From Streptomyces solicavernae (lineage in GTDB: Bacteria; Actinomycetota; Actinomycetes; Streptomycetales; Streptomycetaceae): a DNA stretch of 64,000 nt. The notes under the pieces were generated by a model. That model did no database searches and had not been told where the DNA came from. It was given only the letters and a program-made list of their open reading frames with translations. Location: contig NZ_JASCIR010000003.1 in the NCBI RefSeq assembly GCF_029968095.1, positions 186,001 through 250,000 on the forward strand. Reading direction: 5' to 3'. A program made the translations under genes and the position numbers. Below, one piece after another: positions 50,105-64,000 of this stretch (positions are counted from its first letter, which is position 1; the number at the start of each line of letters is the position of its first letter).

Positions 50105-50809
50105 ATGACGGCTGCGCACTTACCGGGCGACGGGGGACTCGACGACCGGGTGCCTTTCCTTGCCCGCCTCGAACGGGACGACCGGGCAGCCCTGCTCGCC
50201 CTCGGTCACACACTGCGGTACGCCCCACGCGCGGCGGTGATCCATCAGAACGAACCCTCCGCCCACGTCCTGCTGATCCTGCACGGCTGGACGAAGGTCA
50301 CCGCCGCCGCGGCCAACGGCTACGAGGCGCTCCTGGCCCTGCGCGGCCCCGGTGACATCGTCGGCGAGTCAGCGGCGCTCACCGGGCGCAACCGCTCCGC
50401 CACCGTCACCGCGCTCGAACCCGTCGAGGCCGTCGCCGTGGAGCATGAACGGTTCACGGCATACCTGGGGACGTCCCCGCAGGTCTCCCTCAAACTGCTC
50501 GGCCTCACCGCCGACCGGACACGGGCAGCCGACCGACGCAGACTGGAGTTTGCCTCCCTGAGCGTGCGCGAACGCTTCGCGGCGTTGCTGCTCGACCTGG
50601 CCCGCACACACGGGCGCCGTACCAGCGAGGGCATCGAACTCTCCGTACCGCTGAGCAAACAGGAACTCGCCGGGTCCGTCGGCGCATCGCGGGAGATGGT
50701 GCAGCGGCTGCTCAAGGAATTACGGGAGCGCCAAGCCGTGGCCACCGGCCGGCGGGCGCTGGTGATCCTGCGACCGGACGTGCTGCGGCAGGTGCTGCGG
50801 TCGGGGTGA
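50105..50809 (+). CDS. Crp/Fnr-family transcriptional regulator
   Basis: 234 residues. The N-terminal cNMP-binding-type beta barrel (about 15-135) keeps the phosphate-binding cassette GESAAL (87-92) with R97-S98-A99, the residues that hold a cyclic nucleotide in true CRPs. A dimer helix leads to a winged helix-turn-helix (about 183-208, LSKQELAGSVGASREMVQRL). No Fnr-type cysteines are present. A strong AGGGGGGA ribosome site precedes the ATG. First gene of the six-gene cluster, just before a nucleotide-cyclase-like gene, so it may sense that cyclase's product. It is not the housekeeping Crp of Streptomyces. Confidence 0.88.
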   Translation: MTAAHLPGDGGLDDRVPFLARLERDDRAALLALGHTLRYAPRAAVIHQNEPSAHVLLILHGWTKVTAAAANGYEALLALRGPGDIVGESAALTGRNRSATVTALEPVEAVAVEHERFTAYLGTSPQVSLKLLGLTADRTRAADRRRLEFASLSVRERFAALLLDLARTHGRRTSEGIELSVPLSKQELAGSVGASREMVQRLLKELRERQAVATGRRALVILRPDVLRQVLRSG

Positions 50810-50846
50810 GCCGCTTCGAGGCGGGGCGGGCCCGCACGGTGGCCCG

Positions 50847-50866
50847 ACTGTGCACACGGTCACAGT
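50847..50866 (+). promoter_or_regulatory. Candidate Crp-type operator before the cyclase-like gene
   Basis: ACTGTG-8-CACAGT palindrome; its centre GTGCACACGGTCAC fits the Streptomyces Crp consensus GTG-N6-GNCAC exactly. It lies between the Crp-like gene and the cyclase-like gene, 56 bases before the latter. Confidence 0.6.
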
Positions 50867-50922
50867 TCGAGTGCGTCATCTGCCCTCACACCTCTCGCCC
50901 GGCCGGCGCCACGCTGCTCCTC

Positions 50923-51762
50923 ATGACCACAGACCCTGTGAACCGAACCATCCTGCTGCTCGACATCGAGCGCTTCAGCGACCGGGACGATGTCGAGCAG
51001 GCGTACCTGCGGCGCATGCTCTACGGGATCGCGGACCGGACGCTGGACGCGGCGGGGATCGACGAGACGCGGAGGCTGCGGGCCGACCGCGGCGACTCCG
51101 TCATGGAGCTGATCGACGCGAGCGCTCCGGTCACCTCGCTGCTGCGGGCGCTGCTCGGTGAACTGCCGGCCCAGCTGCACACGCAGAACAGGATGGCGTC
51201 GAGCACCGCGCAGATGCGGCTGCGGGCCGTGCTGGCCAGTGGGTACGTGGCCGTCGACGAGGACGGCGGCTGGGTCGGCTCCCACCTCAACCATGCCTGT
51301 CGGCTGCTGGACGCGGAGCTGCTGCGGGCCGCGCTCGCCGAGCGCGAGGCGGACGTGGCTCTGCTGGTGTCCGACCCTGTCCACCAGGGCATCGTGCGCC
51401 ACGGACACCCGGGAATCCCGGCAGAGGACTTCCATGAGGTGACGGTGCAGAGCAAGAACGGACCGCTGGCCGCCTGGCTGCACGGCGCCCCGCCCACCGG
51501 CACCGGCGGGGCCAGGACGGGCGGCGATGCCGATACGGACACCGATGCCGCCGGTGCCGAAAGCGGCGCCGAAGGCGGGAACCGGACCGGCGGCGGACCG
51601 GCCGAGCCCCACGCGGCGGCGGGCGGCGTGAACATCGTCTTCAACGGCGGCGCCCCGAGCTTCGGCGGCAGCCTGGTCGGGGGCGACCAGCACGGCGTCT
51701 CCGGTGGCACGGTCCGCGGCGACGTCCACCTCGGCGATGCACGGCGAGGTGCGGGCTCATGA
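50923..51762 (+). CDS. Class III nucleotide-cyclase-like protein with C-terminal Gly-rich motif
   Basis: 279 residues. The cyclase-like domain (about 5-190) keeps both metal aspartates, D14 in ILLLDIERFS and D58 in RADRGDSVM, and the Asn-x3-Arg pair N123/R127 in GSHLNHACRL. The position that selects adenine in adenylate cyclases (7 before the Asn) is Gly116, so the base specificity is probably not classical. An acidic Gly/Asp linker follows and the C-terminus (247-271) is FGGSLVGGDQHGVSGG then TVRGDVHLG, shared with the next protein. I chose the ATG at 50923; a GTG at 50806 overlapping the previous stop is possible, but the added residues look non-coding and include the operator. Overlaps the next gene by four bases (ATGA). 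Confidence 0.75.
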   Translation: MTTDPVNRTILLLDIERFSDRDDVEQAYLRRMLYGIADRTLDAAGIDETRRLRADRGDSVMELIDASAPVTSLLRALLGELPAQLHTQNRMASSTAQMRLRAVLASGYVAVDEDGGWVGSHLNHACRLLDAELLRAALAEREADVALLVSDPVHQGIVRHGHPGIPAEDFHEVTVQSKNGPLAAWLHGAPPTGTGGARTGGDADTDTDAAGAESGAEGGNRTGGGPAEPHAAAGGVNIVFNGGAPSFGGSLVGGDQHGVSGGTVRGDVHLGDARRGAGS

Positions 51763-54074
51763 CCGCCCACCGCGCTGAGGGCGCACAAGGCGCACAGGGC
51801 CCGCGGGGCGTACAGGACCCGCGGGGCGTACAGGACCCGCGGGGCGTACAGGACCCGCGGGGCGTACAGGGCGCAGCGGCGGCCGGCGTACCCGGCGGAC
51901 CGGCGGCGCAGCCCCCCGCACCGCCCCCCGGTCCGCTCTCGGCCACCGCCGCCCCGCATCCGGAACAGGCCGGCCAGTCGGGCCGGCAGGGCCAGCCGGA
52001 ACAGCCGGAACAGCCGGACGAACCGCAGGAAGCCCACGCCGCACGGCGCGAACTCATCGATCACGCACCGGAGTTCATCCTCGGGGCCTCGGCGGCCTTC
52101 GGCGGCTCCCTCGTGGGCGGAAGCCAGCACGGCGTGTCCGGCGGGCACGTCGCCGGAGACGTCTACCTCGGCGGCAAGACGGTGATCCACCAGCACGGCC
52201 CGGGAGGCGCCCGGCACTCCTCCGGCGCGATCCCCGGTGCCGAACTCGACGCGCTGGACGCGGTGTTCGTAGCGGAACCCGCCTTCGACGAGGCGCTGGA
52301 GCGGCTGCGCAACGAACGGGTCGTGGTCCTCACCGGGGCGCACTCGACCGGCCGCCGCGCCGCCGCCCTGATGCTGCTTCACCGCCTGGGCAACCGGGCG
52401 GTGCGCGCCCTCGACCCGGAGATCGCGCCGGGCGCCCTGCGCGACCAGCTGGGCGCAGGCGGACATGTCCTGTGCGACCTCGCTCTGAGCAGGGGCACGC
52501 CGTTGCGCGAGACCCATGTGCTCGCCGCGCTCGAACGCCTGGAGCAGACCGGCGGGCACCTGGTGATCACCGTCGAGCGCAGCGCCACGCTCCTGCAGGT
52601 GGACGGAATCCCCTGGGAGCCGCCGCCCGCCGAGAAGCTCCTGCGGGCCCACTTCGACGCCGCACAGCGCGAGCACGGCACGTGCCCCGGTCCGCTGAGC
52701 GCACTCGACGACGAGCTGCTCGCCCTCGAACCCGTGCGCGCCTTCCTCGGCCAGGAGCACTCGGTCACCGAGACCTCGGGCTTCGCCCGGCAGCTCGCCG
52801 CGTACGCACAGGGCAGCGCCTCCCTCGACGAGCTCGCCGCGTTCGGCCGCGCCCAGGTCGAGCGCCAGGTGCACGCGTGGCTGAGCGACAAGACGGCCGA
52901 GCTGAGGGAGAAGGCGTTCCTGATCTCGCTCGCGGTGTTCGACGAGGCGCCCTACACCCTGGCCGCCGAGTTCGCCGACCTGCTCTACGTGGAGCTGCAG
53001 CGCACCGAGCACGCCGAGACGGTCCCGGAGATTCCCGTGTTCGGGCGCTCACCCGCCGAACGGCTCCGGCTCGCGCGGGCCGGCAGCTTCGAGCAGCACG
53101 AGACGACCGAGTGGGGCCGCGTCCCCCAGCTGATGGCCGCGTACCACGACCCGGCGACGGCCCAGGTGCTGCTGACCGAGGTGTGGACCGGGCATCCGTC
53201 GGCGCGCCCCGCTCTCATCCGCTGGATCAAGCGCCTGGCGACCGACCGGCGGCCCGTCGTACGCACCCGGGCGGCCGCGGCCACCGCGATGCTCGCGCGT
53301 GCGGACCTGCCGTCCACCATGAACCACCTGATCGACGGCTGGGCCACGGCCCGGTTCTTCGCGCCCCGGCTCATCGCGGCGAACGCGCTGACGCTCGCCC
53401 ATCTCCTCGGCGCTCCCGGCGTGCCGCGAATCCTCGGACAGTGGTGCACGGACCACCAGGAGGCCCGCCGCTGGACCGCCGTCCGCGGCTACGCGCTGCT
53501 CGCCCCGCTCAGCCCCGACCAGGCCGGGCCCGCCCTCGACGCCTTCGCCGAACGGGCCCGCTCGGCCCCCGGCAGCGTCTCCGAACACCGGCATCTGGCC
53601 GAGTCCGCGCAGTTGCTGCTCGTGGAGGGCGACCGTGCCGAGATGCTCGGCCGGCTGGCCGTGCTCGGCCGCCAGGACTCCGCCGCCGTACGTGACTTCG
53701 TGCTCTCCACCTTCGTCGCCGCCTGCGCGCACACCGACGAGGACGGGGTGCTCGCCTGGTACGTCCGCGAGGGGGAGCAGCACGCCGACGGCGCCCGCGA
53801 CCTGGCCGCCCTGTGGCGGCTCGCCCTGAACGACCGCACGCACACCCGCCCCGCGCTCGGCTGCCTCCGCACCTGGCTGCACGCCGCCGAGCAGAGCGGT
53901 GACGCCGAGTCCGCGCTGGCCTCGCTGCTCCCCCGGCTGGCCATCGGCGGTGAGGACGTGGCCCGGCTCAGCCATCTGCTGCGCACCACGCCGGGGGCGG
54001 ACGGCACATCCCCGTCCGGGGTCGCCGCCCGCCTCCTTCCCCTACTGAATTCCCCTGCAACATCGAGGAGTTGA
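51759..54074 (+). CDS. Large STAND/NTPase-like protein with degenerate P-loop
   Basis: 771 residues, unknown family. Residues 1-95 are a disordered Pro/Gln-rich head with a PRGVQD repeat encoded by four 18-bp copies. At 114-139 stands FGGSLVGGSQHGVSGG and HVAGDVYLGG, the motif shared with the cyclase-like protein. From about 170, VVVLTGAHSTGRRAAALMLL (188-207) looks like a Walker A loop lacking the lysine (GAHSTGRR), with GGHVLCDLAL and GGHLVITVER as later strands. The rest (about 330-771) is Ala/Leu-rich helical, probably HEAT- or TPR-like repeats. No signal peptide or membrane segment. Likely a signalling scaffold or sensor; function inferred only from context. Confidence 0.7.
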   Translation: MTAHRAEGAQGAQGPRGVQDPRGVQDPRGVQDPRGVQGAAAAGVPGGPAAQPPAPPPGPLSATAAPHPEQAGQSGRQGQPEQPEQPDEPQEAHAARRELIDHAPEFILGASAAFGGSLVGGSQHGVSGGHVAGDVYLGGKTVIHQHGPGGARHSSGAIPGAELDALDAVFVAEPAFDEALERLRNERVVVLTGAHSTGRRAAALMLLHRLGNRAVRALDPEIAPGALRDQLGAGGHVLCDLALSRGTPLRETHVLAALERLEQTGGHLVITVERSATLLQVDGIPWEPPPAEKLLRAHFDAAQREHGTCPGPLSALDDELLALEPVRAFLGQEHSVTETSGFARQLAAYAQGSASLDELAAFGRAQVERQVHAWLSDKTAELREKAFLISLAVFDEAPYTLAAEFADLLYVELQRTEHAETVPEIPVFGRSPAERLRLARAGSFEQHETTEWGRVPQLMAAYHDPATAQVLLTEVWTGHPSARPALIRWIKRLATDRRPVVRTRAAAATAMLARADLPSTMNHLIDGWATARFFAPRLIAANALTLAHLLGAPGVPRILGQWCTDHQEARRWTAVRGYALLAPLSPDQAGPALDAFAERARSAPGSVSEHRHLAESAQLLLVEGDRAEMLGRLAVLGRQDSAAVRDFVLSTFVAACAHTDEDGVLAWYVREGEQHADGARDLAALWRLALNDRTHTRPALGCLRTWLHAAEQSGDAESALASLLPRLAIGGEDVARLSHLLRTTPGADGTSPSGVAARLLPLLNSPATSRS
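51802..51873 (+). repeat. 18-bp tandem repeat inside the NTPase-like gene
   Basis: Four copies of CGCGGGGCGTACAGGACC (last one partial) at 51802, 51820, 51838 and 51856, coding for PRGVQD. In frame, so copy number can change without frameshift. Confidence 0.92.
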
Positions 54075-54080
54075 GCATCC

Positions 54081-55322
54081 ATGGCGGATTTCCGCCGGCC
54101 GCCCGAGTGGCAGCAGCAAGCCGACCGTCACACACAGCTGACCGACCCCGTGCTCACGGTCCGGTCGATCTCGCGCTTCGACCCGCGCCGCCCGGCCACG
54201 GGAGTCGACCACGCCCTGGTCTTCACCACAGCCAAGGGCGCGTACGACGCCTTCATCCCGCCGCACCGGCCGTCCCGCGGCGACACGACGGCCAAGCGGT
54301 ACACCGCGGTGTACGAAGTCGACATGGGCCAGCACGCGGTCCACCTCGATCTGGAGCTGCCCAGCGACGACGACGCCTTCACGTTCACCGCCGGCGCGGA
54401 CCTGAGCTGGCGCGTGGCCGACCCGGCCCAGTACGTCGCGAGCGGGGAGCGGGACGTACCGGCCCGTCTGCGCGGCGAGCTCGAACACCTCGCGCGTGCC
54501 GTGACGCGCGGCTTCCCCATCGAACGGAGCCCTGCCGCCGAGGCCGCGGTCCAGCGCGCCGTCGACTCGCTGCCCGGCGGGCTGGCCGCCGGCACCGGCC
54601 TCCGGGTCGGTGGCACCGTGCGGCTGAGCCTCGACGAGGGCACGCTCGCCCACCGTCGGCAGCTGCGCGACATCCGGTACGCGGGCGAGCTGCTCGACCC
54701 GCAGCACGAGCTGCGGATGCGGGCGCAGCACCAGCAGCACGAGCTGGAGCTCCTCCGCACCCAGCAGCTGCAGGAAATCAACGCCCAGAAGATCAACTTC
54801 TACCAGTACCACCTGCAGCAGGGCGGGGTCGCGGCCTGGGCCCTGCACCTGGCCCAGCACCCCGAGGACTCCCGGCTCGTGATGGAGAGCATGCGAGCCG
54901 ACCAACTCGCCATGATCCAGAGTCAGTTGGGGGTCGCCGAGCAGCTCCTCAAGGGCGACGGCCTGGAGGACTACCAGAAGGAGGAGCCCCGGCGCCTCGC
55001 GCTCCAGGTGGTCAACGACATCCTCAATCAACGACTGCCCGGCGTCGCCCAGCAGCCTCCGCCCGCGGCTCCGGGAGCGGAGAGCGCACTGTCGGCCGGC
55101 GGGCCGGCGGACACCCACGGCCAGACGCCCGCGGACACCCACGGCCAGACGCCCGCGGACACCCACGGCCAGACGCCCGCGGACACCTACGGCCAGACCG
55201 GCGCCGTACCCCCGCCGGCGCATCCCCCCGCCCCATCGCCGTATGCCGCGACCGAGCCCGCGCCCGAGCCGGATCAGCAGCAGCCGCAGCCGCACTCCGC
55301 CCCGGGGGAAGGCACACCGTGA
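54081..55322 (+). CDS. SPFH/band-7-like protein with disordered repeat tail
   Basis: 413 residues. Residues about 25-200 (VLTVRSISRFDPRRP, then AFTFTAGADLSWRVADPAQYV and RGELEHLARAVTRGFPIE) have the strand pattern of the stomatin/prohibitin band-7 domain; a charged, Gln-rich coiled coil follows (RMRAQHQQHELELLRTQQLQ). No clear N-terminal membrane helix is seen, unlike typical flotillins. The tail from about 340 is Pro/Ala-rich with four ADTHGQTP repeats. GAGGAG precedes the ATG. Its stop overlaps the next start (GTGA). It could organise the cluster's membrane proteins; inference. Confidence 0.68.
   Translation: MADFRRPPEWQQQADRHTQLTDPVLTVRSISRFDPRRPATGVDHALVFTTAKGAYDAFIPPHRPSRGDTTAKRYTAVYEVDMGQHAVHLDLELPSDDDAFTFTAGADLSWRVADPAQYVASGERDVPARLRGELEHLARAVTRGFPIERSPAAEAAVQRAVDSLPGGLAAGTGLRVGGTVRLSLDEGTLAHRRQLRDIRYAGELLDPQHELRMRAQHQQHELELLRTQQLQEINAQKINFYQYHLQQGGVAAWALHLAQHPEDSRLVMESMRADQLAMIQSQLGVAEQLLKGDGLEDYQKEEPRRLALQVVNDILNQRLPGVAQQPPPAAPGAESALSAGGPADTHGQTPADTHGQTPADTHGQTPADTYGQTGAVPPPAHPPAPSPYAATEPAPEPDQQQPQPHSAPGEGTP
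55107..55202 (+). repeat. 24-bp tandem repeat inside the SPFH-like gene
   Basis: Four copies (starts 55107, 55131, 55155, 55179) coding for ADTHGQTP; the last is altered at its end. In frame. Confidence 0.92.
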
Positions 55323-55864
55323 CCGCCACAGCACCCACACCACCGACGACCTCCCCCGCCACGCCCACGCCCGCCGGCGCCAGCGCCACCGGCGAGCGGC
55401 TGCTCGCCGACCTCAGGGCCGAGATCGGACGCGCCGACAGCAAGGCGTCCGTCCTGGTCGCCGCACTCGGTCTGACCGTCGGCGTGTTCAGCGGGCGGCT
55501 GGCCGGGAGCGACTGGTCGCCGCGGGAGCTGAGCCTCCTCGGCGCCCTGCTCTGGTGGCCCGGAGTGCTCGCGCTCGCCCTGGCGCTGCTCGCCATGCTC
55601 CTCGCCGTACTGCCGCGCTACCGCCGCGGCTCCTGGACGCCGGGCAACCCCCTCACCTACTTCGGCGACATCCAACGCGCGGTACAGGCAGGCAAGTTGG
55701 CGGACGCCCTCGACGACACGACCCGGGCTCCGACCGCCGCGCTGCTGTCCGCCCTCGCCGACACCAGCCGGATCGCCGTGCGCAAGCACCACTGGATACG
55801 TACCGGACTCATCTCCTTCTGCGGTGGCACGGCACTCGTCCCCATCGCACTGCTCGTCGGCTGA
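55319..55864 (+). CDS. PycTM-like (DUF5706) small membrane effector
   Basis: 181 residues. After a Thr/Pro-rich start comes LLADLRAEIGRADSKASVLVAALGLTVGVF (first membrane helix), a second helix (WWPGVLALALALLAMLLAVLPRY), a conserved-looking cytosolic stretch (GNPLTYFGDIQ, then LADTSRIAVRKHHWIRTGL) and a third helix. This pattern is that of the Pycsar effector domain PycTM, which in defence systems is activated by cCMP or cUMP and damages the membrane. The assignment rests on memory of the family pattern, not a search. The GTG start overlaps the SPFH gene stop, so the two are coupled. Confidence 0.7.
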   Translation: MTATAPTPPTTSPATPTPAGASATGERLLADLRAEIGRADSKASVLVAALGLTVGVFSGRLAGSDWSPRELSLLGALLWWPGVLALALALLAMLLAVLPRYRRGSWTPGNPLTYFGDIQRAVQAGKLADALDDTTRAPTAALLSALADTSRIAVRKHHWIRTGLISFCGGTALVPIALLVG

Positions 55865-55896
55865 CCCCACTCGGCCCCACCGACCCAGGACCTCCC

Positions 55897-57150
55897 ATGA
55901 CCCAGCCCCCAGGCCCCCAGTACCCCGAGCCACCCGACGACGCGCCACCTCAGTACCCCGAGCCACCTCAGTACCCCGAACCTCCTCAGCACCCTGACCC
56001 ACCCCAGTACCCCGACCCACCCGAGTACCCCGACCCACCCCAGTACCCACAGCAGCAGCCCACCGCCCACACACCGCCGGCGGCCCCGGCCCCTCCCCCG
56101 CACCCCGCACAACAGCCCCCGGCCTACCCGCCACCGATTCCCCCGCAGGCCCCACCCCCGCCATCCCCACCCCCACAGCCACAGCCACAGCCACAACCAC
56201 ACCCGCACGACCTCGACTTCGCCCAGCGCCGGGTGCATCTCGCGGACCGTCAGCGGCGGGCGGACGCCACGGCGGTGGGCGGACTGCTGTTGTACGTGCC
56301 GAACTTCCTCTGCAGCCTGCTGGTCGTCCTCATGTTCTCGCTGCTGTTCGGCGGACTCGGACTGCTGGTCGTCCTACTGTGGCTGGCCAGTGGCCTGCTC
56401 GTCTTCCACCGCCCCACCGAGGGGGTCATCGCCCGCCACCTGCTCCGGCTCCGCTACCCCACCCCGGAGGAGCGCGCCCGCCTTGAGCCGGTCTGGTACG
56501 AGGTCACCGCACGCGCGGGCATCGACGGCCGCACCTACGAGTTCTGGATCGAGGACAGCGACGAGCTCAACGCGGTCGCCGCCGCCGGCCATATCGTCGG
56601 CGTCACCCGCTTTGCCGTACAGCAACTGCCCACCGGGCAACTCGGCGCGGTACTCGCGCACGAGCTCGGCCACCACATCGGCGGGCACTCCTGGTCGTCC
56701 CTGCTCGGGTACTGGTACGCGCTGCCCGGCAGGATCGTATGGCGGGTGATCCGCGTCGGGGCCGCGCGCGTCCGGAGAGCGTCCGGTGGGATGTCCTGCT
56801 TCGTCGCCGGCCTGTTCCTGATGGTCTTCGGCGGCATCATCGCGAGCACCGTCCACACCCTCTACGGCCTGCCGCTGCTGCTGCTCGTCATGCCGTACGC
56901 CCTGGCGGCCATGGGCCGGCGCAGCGAACTCCGCGCCGACCAGCAGGCGGCCGCCCTCGGCTTCGCCCCGATGCTGGTCGAGGTCCTGACCCGGATGGAA
57001 CACGACGCCCAGCAGGCCGAGCGGGCGGCGCTGCCCGCAGGCGCCGTGCCCGCGCCCCGGCAGGAGGGGCTGGCCAAGCTGCTGGCCTCGCACCCCGACT
57101 TCCACACGCGAATGCACCACCTGCAGCCGTATCTGCAGTCCCGCCGCTGA
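55897..57150 (+). CDS. Membrane-bound M48-family metalloprotease with Pro-rich head
   Basis: 417 residues. Residues 1-104 are a Pro/Gln/Tyr-rich head with YPEPP and YPDPP repeats. One or two membrane helices follow (about 128-170, VPNFLCSLLVVLMF and GGLGLLVVLLWLASGLLVF). The zinc motif HELGHH is at 255-260 and the third ligand E344 in RRSELRADQQ; further hydrophobic segments are at 302-335. This is the HtpX/M48 layout. Such proteases can mature or clear membrane proteins, perhaps the PycTM-like neighbour. 32 bases after that gene, ending before a bidirectional terminator. Confidence 0.82.
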   Translation: MTQPPGPQYPEPPDDAPPQYPEPPQYPEPPQHPDPPQYPDPPEYPDPPQYPQQQPTAHTPPAAPAPPPHPAQQPPAYPPPIPPQAPPPPSPPPQPQPQPQPHPHDLDFAQRRVHLADRQRRADATAVGGLLLYVPNFLCSLLVVLMFSLLFGGLGLLVVLLWLASGLLVFHRPTEGVIARHLLRLRYPTPEERARLEPVWYEVTARAGIDGRTYEFWIEDSDELNAVAAAGHIVGVTRFAVQQLPTGQLGAVLAHELGHHIGGHSWSSLLGYWYALPGRIVWRVIRVGAARVRRASGGMSCFVAGLFLMVFGGIIASTVHTLYGLPLLLLVMPYALAAMGRRSELRADQQAAALGFAPMLVEVLTRMEHDAQQAERAALPAGAVPAPRQEGLAKLLASHPDFHTRMHHLQPYLQSRR

Positions 57151-57157
57151 CACACCA

Positions 57158-57191
57158 AAGGGCGGCCACCCCCGCAGGGGTGACCGCCCTT
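57158..57191. terminator. Bidirectional terminator between the M48 gene and rpoC
   Basis: AAGGGCGGCCACCCC (57158-57172) pairs with 57177-57191, one mismatch, loop cgca; A- and T-rich edges on both sides let it serve both convergent units. Confidence 0.82.
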
Positions 57192-57208
57192 CAACTCAAG
57201 CGACTAGC

Positions 57209-61108
<3,900 letters not shown>

Positions 61109-61202
61109 TTTGTCGTCAATCCCTCTTTCGGGGGTCGTGCCCCTCGCACTCAGTGAGCGAAAGGGCGCTAAATCATGGTCTGTACGGGTCCGGGGCGGGG
61201 CC

Positions 61203-61225
61203 GGGGCCTCTCAGGAAGAGGCCCC
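61203..61225 (-). other. Hairpin between rpoB and rpoC
   Basis: GGGGCCTCT-cagga-AGAGGCCCC, perfect 9-bp stem starting 11 bases after the rpoB stop. Probably an mRNA processing or stability element rather than a full terminator, since rpoC needs rpoB transcription. Confidence 0.6.
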
Positions 61226-61236
61226 GACCAGACCCG

Positions 61237-64000
<2,764 letters not shown>

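Noticed and set aside
50806..50922. Longer N-terminus for the cyclase-like protein from a GTG overlapping the Crp-like stop
   Set aside because: The extra 39 residues do not look like cyclase sequence and cover the Crp-type palindrome. A coupled start cannot be excluded, though.

Overview
This window comes from a high-GC actinomycete and almost certainly a Streptomyces. The evidence is the strong G/C third-position bias, the frequent GTG starts, a WhiD protein with cysteines at exactly 23/53/56/62 next to the start of BldM, a GroEL1 with a histidine-rich tail, and the actinobacterial str, S10, spc and alpha operon order. About 61 protein genes are supported. I see no rRNA, tRNA, CRISPR array or insertion sequence.

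Layout. (1) 1-2,800: start of the developmental regulator bldM, divergent whiD, then a LysR regulator and a MOSC protein. (2) 2,800-6,040: an SDR and the groES-groEL1 operon, with two CIRCE operators placed on its promoter. (3) 6,100-11,200: two tandem NodB-type lipoprotein deacetylases, a THUMP-like methyltransferase, an ECF42-type sigma factor with its YCII/DGPF partner and a small protein. (4) 11,200-25,100: on the minus strand, glmS-acpS-nnr-alr-hydrolase-tsaE, then tsaB-rimI-tsaD and glmM; on the plus strand, coaA, a DUF389 membrane protein and an exported protein. These join tRNA t6A synthesis, metabolite repair and the amino-sugar and D-alanine supply for peptidoglycan. (5) 25,200-49,720: rplM-rpsI, truA, and a 25-kb minus-strand block read rpsL-rpsG-fusA-tuf, rpsJ...rplO, secY-adk-map, infA-rpmJ-rpsM-rpsK-rpoA-rplQ. 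(6) 50,105-57,150: six plus-strand genes set between rpsL and rpoC. (7) 57,200-64,000: rpoC and the 3' part of rpoB.

The six-gene cluster is the most interesting part. It encodes a Crp-like cNMP-type regulator, a class III nucleotide-cyclase-like protein that keeps both metal Asp residues and the Asn/Arg pair, a large STAND/NTPase-like protein with a degenerate P-loop, an SPFH/band-7-like protein, a small membrane protein resembling the Pycsar effector PycTM (DUF5706), and a membrane M48 metalloprotease. The cyclase-like and NTPase-like proteins share a Gly-rich motif like bacterial amyloid-signalling motifs. A palindrome fitting the Streptomyces Crp consensus lies between the first two genes. 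I read this as a candidate expanded Pycsar-like cyclic-nucleotide defence or signalling system. This is inference from sequence, not demonstrated.

Regulatory sites stand out in the ribosomal block. The str and S10 promoters share the -10 TACGCT. The str, S10 and rpsM leaders share the element CGACAC-N-CCC followed by a hairpin. A perfect 30-bp palindrome lies exactly at the classical S10/spc operon boundary.
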